A stretch of DNA of 64,000 nt. Source: Erythrobacter sp. GTDB lineage: Bacteria; Pseudomonadota; Alphaproteobacteria; Sphingomonadales; Sphingomonadaceae. Every line of letters starts with the position of its first letter. Position 1 is the stretch's first letter. Of the stretch, positions 7,070-17,456 are shown one piece after another. Location of the stretch: positions 1 to 64,000 of the forward strand of contig JAACTB010000011.1 of assembly GCA_009993605.1 (NCBI GenBank), written 5' to 3'. Under the pieces are notes generated by a model, which made no database searches, had not been told where the DNA came from, and was given only the letters and a program-made list of their open reading frames with translations. A program made the position numbers and the translations under genes.

Positions 7070-10000
7070 TCAGAGCGATGCGAGCAGCGTCGCATTGCCG
7101 CCCGCCGCCGTGGTGTCGATGCAGACCACGCGCTCGGTCGCGAAGCGCGCGACATAATGCGGGCCGCCCGCCTTGGGACCACTGCCCGACATGCCTTCGC
7201 CGCCGAAGGGCTGGCTTTCGACGACTGCGCCGATCTGGTTGCGGTTCACGTAAAAATTGCCGACCCGCGCCCTCGCCTCGACGAATTCGCGCGTTGCTTC
7301 CAAGCGGCTATGGAGGCCCATCGTCAGCCCGTAGCCTGTCGAATTGATATCCTCGACCACCTGGCCCAATTGGTCGGCGCGATAGCGGACGACGTGCAGG
7401 ATCGGCCCGAAATTCTCGCGCTTCAAATCGAGAATGGAGTCCATCTCGATAATCGTCGGCGCGACGAAGCATCCGGCGGCCAGCCCCTTGTTGAGCTTGC
7501 GCCGCCAGACCTGGCGTCCGTTCTTCTTGCGCCGGGCGACATGGCGTTCGAGCGCGGCCTTGGCGTCGGGATCGATCACCGGGCCGACATCGGTGGCGAG
7601 ATCCTGCGGATCGCCGATCGTCAGCGCTTCGAAGGCGCCGCGGATCATCGTCAGCATCTCGTCCGCAACGTCTTCCTGGATATAGAGCGTGCGCAGCGCC
7701 GAACAGCGCTGGCCCGCGCTCTGGAACGCGCTTGCAACGACATCGCGCGTGACCTGCTCGGGCAGGGCCGTCGAATCGATGATCATCGCGTTCTGCCCGC
7801 CGGTTTCCGCAATCAAGGTGGCGATCGGCCCTTCGCGCGCGGCGAGGCCGCGATTGATCGCCTGCGCAGTGGCGGTCGATCCGGTGAAGGCGACGCCCGC
7901 GATGCGCGGGTCGGACGTGATCATCTCGCCCACCTCGCCCGCGCCGGGCAGTAGCTGGAACACCTCGGGGGGAATTCCCGCCTCATGACACAGCCTTACC
8001 GCGAAGGCGGCGATCAGCGGCGTCTGCGGCGCGGGCTTGGCGACGACGGTGTTGCCTGCTGCGAGAGCCGCGGCGGCAGGGCCGATGAAGATCGCGAGCG
8101 GGAAGTTCCACGGGCTGATCGTGGCGAAGACGCCGCGCCCCGCCATGGTCAGCCGGTTCTCTTCACCCGTGGGCCCTGGCAGCATGATCGGCTCGGCGAA
8201 TTGGCGCCGCGCCTCGACCGCGTAATAGCGCAGGAAATCGACCGCTTCGCGCAGTTCGAGCACGGCGTCGGGCAGGGTCTTGCCCGCCTCGCGCTGGCAG
8301 AGCGAGAGGAATTCGTCGGTGTGCTCCTCGAACAGGTCGGCCGCTTCTTCCAGCAAGAGCGCACGCCGCTCGCCGCCGAAGGCGTTCCAGCGCGGCTGGA
8401 TTTCGCGCGCGCGGGTGATTGCATCCTCGACCTCGTGCGGCAGCGCATCGCGCCGCGTTCCGACCTCGTCGTTCAAATCGTGCGGCTTGTCGATCGGGGC
8501 GATCTCGCCCTCCTCGTCGCTCATGAAGGTGGGCTGGGCGTGCCAGTGCTTTTCATCGAGCGCTTCGAGCCGTTCCAGCAGCGGCTCGCGCACCAGCGGA
8601 TCGGCGAGGTCGATCCCGGCGCTGTTCCGGCGATTGGGGAAGATATCCTTGGGCAGCGGGATATCGGGATTGCGGCGCGGCGCGAGCGCGGCCAGCTCCG
8701 CGACCGGATCGGTGGCGAGATCTTCGGCCGGCACATCCACGTCTGCCATGCGGTTGACGAAGCTGGAATTGGCCCCGTTCTCGAGCAAGCGCCGCACCAG
8801 ATAGGCGAGCAGATCCTTGTGCGTGCCGACCGGCGCGTAAATCCGCACGGGGGTGCGCGCATTGCCCTCTTCCTGCGCCAGCGCGCCATAGATGTCCTCG
8901 CCCATGCCGTGGAGGCGCTGGAACTCGAACTTGCCCATCCTCTGCTCGCGTTCGGCCAGCGAAACGATCGCGCCGACCGTATAGGCGTTGTGCGTGGCGA
9001 AGGCGGGATAGACCAGATCGCCCGCCGCCAGCAGCCGTTCGGCGCAGGCGAGATAGGACACGTCGGTCGCGATCTTGCGGGTGAAGACGGGGAAATCCTT
9101 GTAGCCACCGACCTGACTCAATTTGACTTCGGTATCCCAATACGCGCCCTTGACCAGGCGCACGAACAGCTTGCGCCCATGGCGCCGCGCCAGCTTGGCG
9201 GTCCAGTCGCACAAGGGAACGCCGCGCTTCTGATAGGCCTGAATGGCCAGGCCGAAGCCAGTCCAGCCGCTCGACGTGCCGTTCGCGAACAGGCTGTCAT
9301 CGGCCACCAGCGCTTCGAACACGTCGAGCGAGAGATCGAGCCGTTCGGCTTCTTCCGCATCGATGGTGAAATGCATGTCGGCATCGCGCGCCCGGCTCGC
9401 CAGAGCGTGGACGATCGGCACCAAAGCGGCGACCGCGGCATCGGCATGCATGAAGTCGTATTTGGGATAGAGCGCGGACAGCTTGACCGAGATGCCTGGC
9501 GAGGCCGTGAGGCCCGCACCGGTTTCGCGCGAGAGGCGATCGATCGCCTGTTCGTAGGAGACGCGATAGCGTTCGGCATCGGCAAAGGTCATTGCCGCTT
9601 CGCCGAGCATGTCGAAGCTGTGCGTGAGGCCCCGCGCGCGTTCGGGCTGGGCACGCTTCAGCGCCTCGTCGATGGTGCGGCCGAACACGAACTGGCCGCC
9701 GAGGATACGCATCGCCTGAAGCGTGGCCTTGCGGATCACCGGCTCGCCGAGGCGATTGACAGTCGCCTTCAGAGTGCGACGCATCCCCTTCTGGCTTTCC
9801 AGCGGGCGCTCCAGCACCTCGCCGGTCAGCATCAGCGAGAAGGTCGCGGCGTTGACGAAGGTGGAGCTGCTCTCGCCGAGATGTTCGCGCCAGTCGATAT
9901 CGCCGATCTTGTCGCGGATCAGCGCATCGGCGGTCTGCGCATCGGGCACGCGCAGCAGCGCTTCGGCGAGACACATCAACGCGATGCCTTCTTCCGTGGC

Positions 10001-10258
10001 GAGGCCGAATTGCTGCAGGAAGGCGTCGATTCCGCTCGCCTTGCGCTTGCGCGCGCCTTCGACCAGCCGGACCGCGAGCGCCGCCGATTTATCGTGCGCC
10101 TGACTTACCGCGCGTGCCTGGTCGAGTCGCTCGGCGATGCAGGCTTCTTCCTCCATCCGGTAGGCCTGTCGCAGCGTGGTCCTGTCGAGAGGATCAGCGG
10201 CGATCGCGCGGGTGGAGGCGGCGGAAGAGGCGGACAGGGGCTGAGAATGGGCGTTCAT
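7070..10258 (-). CDS. putA: Bifunctional proline dehydrogenase / L-glutamate-gamma-semialdehyde dehydrogenase PutA
   Basis: PutA oxidises proline to glutamate with FAD and NAD+. The 1062-residue protein has a FAD-dependent proline dehydrogenase half (KLSALYPKYDF, FVRLVKGAYWDTEVK, FATHNAYT) followed by the aldehyde dehydrogenase half with VAFTGSTATAQAI, the AETGGQNAMI segment and catalytic Cys in SAGQRCSALR. It lacks the ribbon-helix-helix repressor domain found at the N terminus of enterobacterial PutA, so it is not expected to regulate its own gene. The ATG at 10258 is preferred to a TTG at 10294; neither has a strong ribosome-binding site. The gene is 51 bases after glpD. Confidence 0.95.
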   Translation of the reverse strand: MNAHSQPLSASSAASTRAIAADPLDRTTLRQAYRMEEEACIAERLDQARAVSQAHDKSAALAVRLVEGARKRKASGIDAFLQQFGLATEEGIALMCLAEALLRVPDAQTADALIRDKIGDIDWREHLGESSSTFVNAATFSLMLTGEVLERPLESQKGMRRTLKATVNRLGEPVIRKATLQAMRILGGQFVFGRTIDEALKRAQPERARGLTHSFDMLGEAAMTFADAERYRVSYEQAIDRLSRETGAGLTASPGISVKLSALYPKYDFMHADAAVAALVPIVHALASRARDADMHFTIDAEEAERLDLSLDVFEALVADDSLFANGTSSGWTGFGLAIQAYQKRGVPLCDWTAKLARRHGRKLFVRLVKGAYWDTEVKLSQVGGYKDFPVFTRKIATDVSYLACAERLLAAGDLVYPAFATHNAYTVGAIVSLAEREQRMGKFEFQRLHGMGEDIYGALAQEEGNARTPVRIYAPVGTHKDLLAYLVRRLLENGANSSFVNRMADVDVPAEDLATDPVAELAALAPRRNPDIPLPKDIFPNRRNSAGIDLADPLVREPLLERLEALDEKHWHAQPTFMSDEEGEIAPIDKPHDLNDEVGTRRDALPHEVEDAITRAREIQPRWNAFGGERRALLLEEAADLFEEHTDEFLSLCQREAGKTLPDAVLELREAVDFLRYYAVEARRQFAEPIMLPGPTGEENRLTMAGRGVFATISPWNFPLAIFIGPAAAALAAGNTVVAKPAPQTPLIAAFAVRLCHEAGIPPEVFQLLPGAGEVGEMITSDPRIAGVAFTGSTATAQAINRGLAAREGPIATLIAETGGQNAMIIDSTALPEQVTRDVVASAFQSAGQRCSALRTLYIQEDVADEMLTMIRGAFEALTIGDPQDLATDVGPVIDPDAKAALERHVARRKKNGRQVWRRKLNKGLAAGCFVAPTIIEMDSILDLKRENFGPILHVVRYRADQLGQVVEDINSTGYGLTMGLHSRLEATREFVEARARVGNFYVNRNQIGAVVESQPFGGEGMSGSGPKAGGPHYVARFATERVVCIDTTAAGGNATLLASL

Positions 10259-10309
10259 TCGCGGGCATGTGGACCGCTTGGCAGGCGCATTCAAGCGAAG
10301 TCGACTCCC

Positions 10310-11821
10310 TCAGGGCGACTTCTCCGCCTCAGCCGCCGCGCCTTCTGTACGATGGGCGGCGAACCATGCCTCGATCCGCGATGCCGCAGCGTCCGGCAGG
10401 TGCAGGCCGAGCTTGCTGCGCCGCCACAGCACGTCTTCGGCGCTCTGCGCGAATTCCTCACGGGCAAGATAGCGCAGTTCCGCTTCGTAGAGGTCGCCGC
10501 CGAAATGTTCGCCGAGCCGGTCCATCCCGTCCGCCGTGCCGATCACCCGGTCGATCCGCGTCCCGTAAGCACGGCAGAGGCGGCGCAAGAGCTTCGGCGG
10601 CAGCCAGGAATGCCGCTCGCCCGCGCGCTTCAGAAACGCTTCGAAATCGGCCATGTCGCCGCCGGGCAGCGGCGCGTCCTTGGTCCAGGCCTCGCGCATC
10701 GGCAGGTGATCGGAGAGTTTTTCGAGCGCGTGTTCGGCGAGCTTGCGGAAGGTGGTGATCTTGCCGCCATAGATCGACAGGATCGGCGCGGCGCCATCGT
10801 CGGCATCCAGCTCAAAGACGTAATCGCGCGTGACCGTGGAATTGCTGTCGGCATGATCGTCGTAGAGCGGCCGCACGCCCGCATAGGTCGAGACGATATC
10901 CTCCTCCGCGATGGCCGTGCGGAAATAGCCGCCGACCGCCTCGCGCAGATAGGCGCGCTCTTCCGGCGAGATCGCGACCGTCCCCGGATCGCCTTCGAAG
11001 AGTTCGTCGGTCGTTCCGATCAGCGTGAAATCATGTTCGTAGGGAATCGCGAACACGATCCGCCCGTCTTCCTGCTGGAAGATATAGGCGTGACTCCCCT
11101 GATAGAGGCGCGGGACGATGATATGGCTCCCCTTGACCAGACGCAGCCGCGCCGGGGTTCCCCTGCCGAGCCCCAATCCGGCGATCCCGTCCACCCACGG
11201 GCCGGCGGCGTTGACGACGGCGCGCGCCTCGACCACGCGCTCGCTTCCGTCCGGCCGGCGCAGCGCGGCGATCCAGCCATCCGCGGTCCGCTCCAGCCCG
11301 ATACATTCGGTGCGCGTGAGGATTTCCGCACCCAGCTCGCGCGCATCCATCGCGGCGAGGACAACCATGCGCGAATCCTCGATCCAGCAATCGGAATATT
11401 CGAATCCGCGGGTCAGTCGGTCTTTCAGGATCGCGCGATGCGGCGCTTTGCGCAGGTCGACGCCATGGCTCCCCGGCAGAGTGCGCCGCCCACCGATCCG
11501 ATCGTAGAGGAACAGGCCCAGCCGGAGCATCCAGCGCGGGCGCAGATTCCTGTCATGCGGAAGGACGAAGCGCAGCGGCCAGACGATGTGGGGCGCGGCC
11601 TTCAACAGAACTTCGCGCTCACGCAGGGATTCGGCGACGAGGCGGAATTCGTAGGTTTCGAGATAGCGCAAGCCGCCATGCACCAGCTTGGTGCTGGCGG
11701 ACGACGTATGGGCGGCGAGATCGTCTTTCTCGCACAGGGTCACCGTCAGCCCGCGCCCGGCGGCATCGCGGGCGATCCCCGCGCCGTTGATCCCCCCGCC
11801 GATGACGAGCAGATCGCGCAA
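10310..11821 (-). CDS. glpD: Aerobic glycerol-3-phosphate dehydrogenase
   Basis: The membrane-associated flavoprotein oxidises glycerol-3-phosphate to dihydroxyacetone phosphate and feeds the quinone pool. The 503-residue protein starts MRDLLVIGGGINGAGIARDA, a dinucleotide-binding motif typical of GlpD, and contains STKLVHGGLRYLETYEFRLV and TYAGVRPLYDD. The only possible start is TTG at 11821, since an in-frame stop lies just upstream and no ATG or GTG intervenes; AGGGA precedes it at good spacing. It begins two bases after the mtnP stop codon, so translation is probably coupled. No glpK or glpR is in the window. Confidence 0.95.
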   Translation of the reverse strand: MRDLLVIGGGINGAGIARDAAGRGLTVTLCEKDDLAAHTSSASTKLVHGGLRYLETYEFRLVAESLREREVLLKAAPHIVWPLRFVLPHDRNLRPRWMLRLGLFLYDRIGGRRTLPGSHGVDLRKAPHRAILKDRLTRGFEYSDCWIEDSRMVVLAAMDARELGAEILTRTECIGLERTADGWIAALRRPDGSERVVEARAVVNAAGPWVDGIAGLGLGRGTPARLRLVKGSHIIVPRLYQGSHAYIFQQEDGRIVFAIPYEHDFTLIGTTDELFEGDPGTVAISPEERAYLREAVGGYFRTAIAEEDIVSTYAGVRPLYDDHADSNSTVTRDYVFELDADDGAAPILSIYGGKITTFRKLAEHALEKLSDHLPMREAWTKDAPLPGGDMADFEAFLKRAGERHSWLPPKLLRRLCRAYGTRIDRVIGTADGMDRLGEHFGGDLYEAELRYLAREEFAQSAEDVLWRRSKLGLHLPDAAASRIEAWFAAHRTEGAAAEAEKSP

Positions 11822-11823
11822 CG

Positions 11824-12701
11824 CTATCCCTGCCCCCTGTTCAGCACGCGGCCCGCCACCGCGTCGAGCCGCGCCATGACCGCGTTATCGCGCTGGTCGG
11901 GCGCCGTGATGATCGCATATTCCAGCGCGGTGTCGATCGGCGATGCTTCGCGGCGTTCGGGCAGGAGAGCGCACAGTTTCTCGACCGCCTTCCTCGCGAT
12001 CTCGCCATTGGCGTGCATGGTTTCGAGGATGTCGGAGACATCGACGGCGGCCTCCTTGTCGCGCCAGCTGTCGTAATCGGTGACCATGGCCATCAGGGCA
12101 TAGGGCAGCTCCGCCTCGCGGGCGAGCTTGGCTTCAGGCATGCCGGTCATGCCGATCACCTCGGCACCCCAGCTGCGATAGAGCTTGCTTTCGGCGCGTG
12201 TCGAGAATTGCGGGCCTTCCATCGCCAGATAGGTCGCGCCGCGCCGCACCTTGCCGCCTGCCCGCTCGACCGCATCGGCGGCAAATCCCGACAGGCGCGG
12301 ACAGACCGGATCGCCCATCGAGACATGGGCGACGAGGCCGCTGTCGAAAAAGGTGGAGGGGCGGCCCTGGGTTCTGTCGATGAACTGGTCGACTGCCGCG
12401 AAATGGCCAGGCGCAAGCGATTCCGACAGCGAACCGACCGCCGAAATCGCCAGCAGATCGGTGCAGCCCGCGCGCTTCATCGCGTCCACATTGGCGCGCG
12501 CGTTCAATTGGCCGGGAAGGATGCGGTGGCCGCGCCCGTGGCGGGGCAGGAAACGCACCTTCACGCCCGCGATCCGCCCGCACAGGATCGCGTCGGACGG
12601 ATCGCCGAACGGGGATTTCACCTCGATCCATTGCGCATCCTCCAGCGCATCGATCTCGTAGAGGCCCGATCCGCCGATGATGCCGATGACCCATTCCTCG
12701 C

Positions 12702-12705
<4 letters not shown>
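11824..12705 (-). CDS. mtnP: S-methyl-5'-thioadenosine phosphorylase
   Basis: MtnP cleaves methylthioadenosine, a by-product of polyamine and acyl-homoserine-lactone synthesis, to adenine and 5-methylthioribose-1-phosphate. The 293-residue protein has the PNP/MTAP family motifs [15 protein letters not shown] (phosphate binding), LAISAVGSL, and [19 protein letters not shown] with [10 protein letters not shown]. Its ATG overlaps the acs stop as ATGA, placing it in the acs-mtnP-glpD transcript. The usual salvage genes (mtnA, mtnB and so on) are not in the window. Confidence 0.93.
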
Positions 12706-14666
<1,961 letters not shown>

Positions 14667-14792
14667 CGCTTGCTCCATCCTGTCGTTTTTGCGCTGGGTG
14701 AGGGGGAACCGCAAACCGCTGGTCGGGTCAAGCACTGGATAAATCCCTATCCTCCCTTTGCCTCGCGCGCGCGGGCCTCTATCCGGTGTCGC

Positions 14793-16268
14793 GTGAGGGC
14801 GCAGATCGAAATCGGCAGGCAGGCGGGCGGGCAAATGGTCCCCGTGGACGTGGAGGAACTCCTCGCCACGCGGCTGCTCGTCCAGGGCAATTCGGGCTCG
14901 GGGAAGTCGCACCTTCTGCGCCGCCTGCTCGAACAGAGCGCGGGGTTGGTCCAGCAGGTGGTGATCGACCCGGAAGGCGATTTCACCAGCCTGGCGGACG
15001 AATTCGGCCATATCGTAATCGATGGCGGGGCGCACACCTCGCGCGAGATCGAGACGCTGGCCGCGCGCATCCGCCAGCACCGCGCCTCGGTCGTGCTGGC
15101 GCTGGACGAGCTGGAGGTCGAGCAGCAGATCCGCTGCGCCGCCCTGTTCCTGACCGCTTTGTTCGATGCCCCGCGCGAGCATTGGTATCCCGCGCTCGTG
15201 GTGGTGGACGAAGCGCAGATGTTCGCGCCCGCCGCCGCTGGCGAGATGGCGGAGGATACGCGGCGCATGACTCTGTCCGCCATGACGAACCTGATGTGCC
15301 GGGGCAGGAAGCGGGGCCTCGCCGGGATCGTCGCGACGCAGCGGCTGGCCAAGCTCGCCAAGAACGTCGCCGCCGAAGCATCGAACTTCCTGATGGGCCG
15401 CACCTTTCTCGACATCGACATGCAGCGCGCCGCCGATCTCCTCGGTATGGACCGCCGGCAGGCCGAACGTATCCGCGATTTGCAGCGCGGCCATTTCCTC
15501 GGCCTCGGCCCCGCGATCAGCCGCAGCCCGGTCGCGGTCGAGATCGGATCGGTGAAGACGGGCGGCAAGAATGCGTCCGAAGGGCTGATGCCGTTACCCG
15601 ATGCGAGCGGGGGCGAATTGGAAGCGCTGCTCCACACCGATCTTGCCCAGGCTGCCGCCGAACCCGCGCCGCCGCCGCGCCCCGCCGCCCCTCCCCGCGC
15701 TTCGGTGGAGATCGAACAAGCGATCGTGGCGAGCACCGTCGTGGAGCGACCGGCACCCAACGATGACGAGGCGCCGGATGCCGCCTCGGCAGCTCCGCCC
15801 CCTTCGCCGGAAGACGCCGACGAAGGGCTCGAGCGGATCGTGCGCGAGCTGGCGATGGAGGATGGCGCGACCTTCCAGTCCACCACGGCGCTGTTCCGCA
15901 ATTTCGCGGTCCGCTGCCGCCAGGCGGGCGTGCCGAGCGCACATGTCGACATGATGCAGTTCCGCCGCCTGTTCGCCTATGCCAGCACCGGTCTCGACCG
16001 GCTGGAAGCGGGCAAGCGCGAAACGATCGAGGAACTCGCACAGGCCGTGCCCGAAGACGTCCTCGCGCCCTATCTCACGCTCGCAGTCAACGCGGCGCTG
16101 GGCCGCACCGCGCCCGACGAGGACGAGCTGGCGCGCGCGTATGGCAGCTCCTCGCCCAGCCGCATCCGCCGCCTGCTCGACCATCTCGAACGGCAGGGCC
16201 TGATCGTGGTGCGCGAGGATTTCGGCGGCGAGCGCACGGTGACGGTGGCAGGGCTGGAGACTGCTTGA
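14793..16268 (+). CDS. HerA/FtsK-like P-loop ATPase (DUF853/DUF87-type ATP-binding protein)
   Basis: The 491-residue protein has Walker [14 protein letters not shown] near residue 40 and Walker [12 protein letters not shown] near residue 140, followed by [19 protein letters not shown], which is the sensor region of HerA-like helicases. A disordered Pro/Ala-rich linker (about residues 285-350) leads to a C-terminal region that looks like a small winged-helix unit ([26 protein letters not shown]). HerA-like proteins move DNA, but some members of this subgroup have no known role. GTG at 14793 is chosen because it keeps an N-terminal beta strand; an ATG at 14835 is possible. Base composition matches its neighbours, so it looks resident. 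Confidence 0.8.
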   Translation: MRAQIEIGRQAGGQMVPVDVEELLATRLLVQGNSGSGKSHLLRRLLEQSAGLVQQVVIDPEGDFTSLADEFGHIVIDGGAHTSREIETLAARIRQHRASVVLALDELEVEQQIRCAALFLTALFDAPREHWYPALVVVDEAQMFAPAAAGEMAEDTRRMTLSAMTNLMCRGRKRGLAGIVATQRLAKLAKNVAAEASNFLMGRTFLDIDMQRAADLLGMDRRQAERIRDLQRGHFLGLGPAISRSPVAVEIGSVKTGGKNASEGLMPLPDASGGELEALLHTDLAQAAAEPAPPPRPAAPPRASVEIEQAIVASTVVERPAPNDDEAPDAASAAPPPSPEDADEGLERIVRELAMEDGATFQSTTALFRNFAVRCRQAGVPSAHVDMMQFRRLFAYASTGLDRLEAGKRETIEELAQAVPEDVLAPYLTLAVNAALGRTAPDEDELARAYGSSSPSRIRRLLDHLERQGLIVVREDFGGERTVTVAGLETA

Positions 16269-16303
16269 TGAAGATTCTAGAAATTCTCGCGACGTAGCAG
16301 AAT

Positions 16304-17218
16304 CTATCTTCGTGAATGCGGCTGATAAATTTCTTGAAGAGTTGGTATCACTTTCCAACGCGTGTCAGCAGCACGTAAGATGCTCTTAGGCACTGTCCGA
16401 GTTGCATACGGCGTGTGAAACAAATTTTCGAATTCATTTATCGCAAAGTCGTTCGATACGAGACTGTCTGCGGCAAGATGGCAATCCCTGTAGCGCTTGC
16501 CTGAATCGCAACCGCACCACTCGTCTGGCAGGAATTCCTGTCTACGGTAATGTGCACCTACGCCTATTTGCCTCCCCGGCCAGCGGCCTAAGAGCCAGCG
16601 ATGCCAGCTTTTCACCGCCCAAAGGGAATAATGGTCGGCCAGGGGCAAAATTCCGTCATCCGGCGTCCACGCCTTACTTTCTCGAGTAAACGCGCAAATA
16701 GAGGCGTCGGGAAAATTGGTGTGCTTGAGCGGGAACGGCTGGCGCCTGCCGTTTGCTACGCTGAAAGCCCAGGCTTTCGGCCAGATTTCCTTCCTCAATG
16801 GAAGCGCGATGACAAAGTGGGCTTGTGGGCCATCTGACCCCAGAGGTCGGGTTTTGATGACGACCCACAAGCCCTTTTCGTCCTCATAGCTTATAGCTTT
16901 GTAGTGACGAACCAGAAGCCGAAATCCAGTTCCGTAAGCCGCTTCGATGGCAGCGGAGCTGAAGGGCTCGGCTTCACCGGTCGGCCTTGAGCGGGACGAC
17001 GTGGACCGTCGTTTCCGCGATCGGGTTGCGGGTCTGTCCCGGGTATATGTTGAGGGGGCATCGTAAATCACCTCGCTTTCAGTTGGCGGGTTGAGTCCAA
17101 CGAAGCCATCATCGAAAACGAGAGGAGAGGCGCCATGATCAATCGCTCTCCCCAAGTGGGCCAAGCGACTGATAGTGCTTTTGGAAAATGCGGGCTTTCC
17201 ACAGTCTTTCAACAGCAT
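16304..17218 (-). CDS. Orphan E2 (ubiquitin-conjugating enzyme)-like protein with C-terminal SEC-C motif
   Basis: The 304-residue protein is not a standard housekeeping enzyme. Residues 85-215 read like a bacterial E2/UBC-fold domain: strands VVIKTRPLG and HFVIALPLRK, then KHTNFPDASICAFTRESKAW with candidate catalytic Cys175 preceded by His166 and FPD, then WTP and a helix-rich SLWAVKSWHRWLLGRWPG. The H-x(n)-FPDxxxC-x(n)-W...W...RWPG pattern is the one I know from prokaryotic E2 families. A SEC-C zinc motif (CGCDSGKRYRDCH, residues 235-247) follows. The first 80 residues look disordered and basic. AAGGAG lies 8 bases before the ATG. Base composition is visibly AT-richer than the neighbours, suggesting transfer. 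No E1, JAB or ubiquitin-like gene is nearby. Confidence 0.6.
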   Translation of the reverse strand: MLLKDCGKPAFSKSTISRLAHLGRAIDHGASPLVFDDGFVGLNPPTESEVIYDAPSTYTRDRPATRSRKRRSTSSRSRPTGEAEPFSSAAIEAAYGTGFRLLVRHYKAISYEDEKGLWVVIKTRPLGSDGPQAHFVIALPLRKEIWPKAWAFSVANGRRQPFPLKHTNFPDASICAFTRESKAWTPDDGILPLADHYSLWAVKSWHRWLLGRWPGRQIGVGAHYRRQEFLPDEWCGCDSGKRYRDCHLAADSLVSNDFAINEFENLFHTPYATRTVPKSILRAADTRWKVIPTLQEIYQPHSRR

Positions 17219-17279
17219 CCTCACGGCTCCTTCCGCTCGAAATCATGCGACTTCGAGTTGACCTGACCGCCGGTTGATG

Positions 17280-17442
17280 CGAGGCAAGACTTGCATGCGG
17301 GCCTCGAACGCTCCGGCGTTCAGCTTGCAGGGGGGCGGGGTTCTTAGCGGGAACCTGCCCCCCAATTATTTTGGCGAGCCAACGACTCGCATTCATCTTC
17401 CTAGCCTATAGTCTTAATCGACCCGAGTCCGGGTCTGCTAGG
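17280..17442. other. Hairpin-rich spacer between nrdA and the E2-like gene
   Basis: The 238-base gap between the E2-like start and the nrdA stop holds four consecutive inverted repeats: CGAGGC/GCCTCG (17280-17306), GAACGC/GCGTTC with a 4-base loop (17306-17321), a bulged stem starting GGGGGGC and ending GCCCCCC (17330-17363) followed on the + strand by AATTATTTT, and GACCCG/CGGGTC with a 4-base loop (17420-17435) flanked by CCTAGC/GCTAGG. The last may be the nrdA terminator. The third has the form of a + strand terminator, although no + strand gene precedes it. The rest could be a structured leader of the E2-like gene or a small RNA. Confidence 0.45.
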
Positions 17443-17451
17443 TTATCCACA
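17443..17451 (+). promoter_or_regulatory. Perfect single DnaA-box-like 9-mer
   Basis: TTATCCACA, the strong DnaA-box consensus, lies 5 bases beyond the nrdA stop codon. A lone copy has no clear role and may be chance. Confidence 0.25.
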
Positions 17452-17456
17452 TTTGC

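Noticed and set aside
7985-12076. A 1363-codon open frame antisense to putA and glpD
   Set aside because: It mirrors the codon structure of two well-recognised genes on the other strand; long shadow frames are normal in G+C-rich DNA.
14793-17218. HerA-like ATPase and E2-like protein as a two-gene defence system
   Set aside because: The genes are convergent, their base composition differs sharply, and the ATPase looks like a resident alphaproteobacterial gene. Nothing links them beyond proximity.
16674-17396. Small open frames inside the E2-like gene and hairpin spacer (for example 17139-17396)
   Set aside because: They lack ribosome-binding sites and recognisable domains and overlap the better-supported E2-like gene or hairpins.
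17443-17451. DnaA box as part of a replication origin
   Set aside because: Only one box is present, without an AT-rich unwinding region or replication genes nearby.
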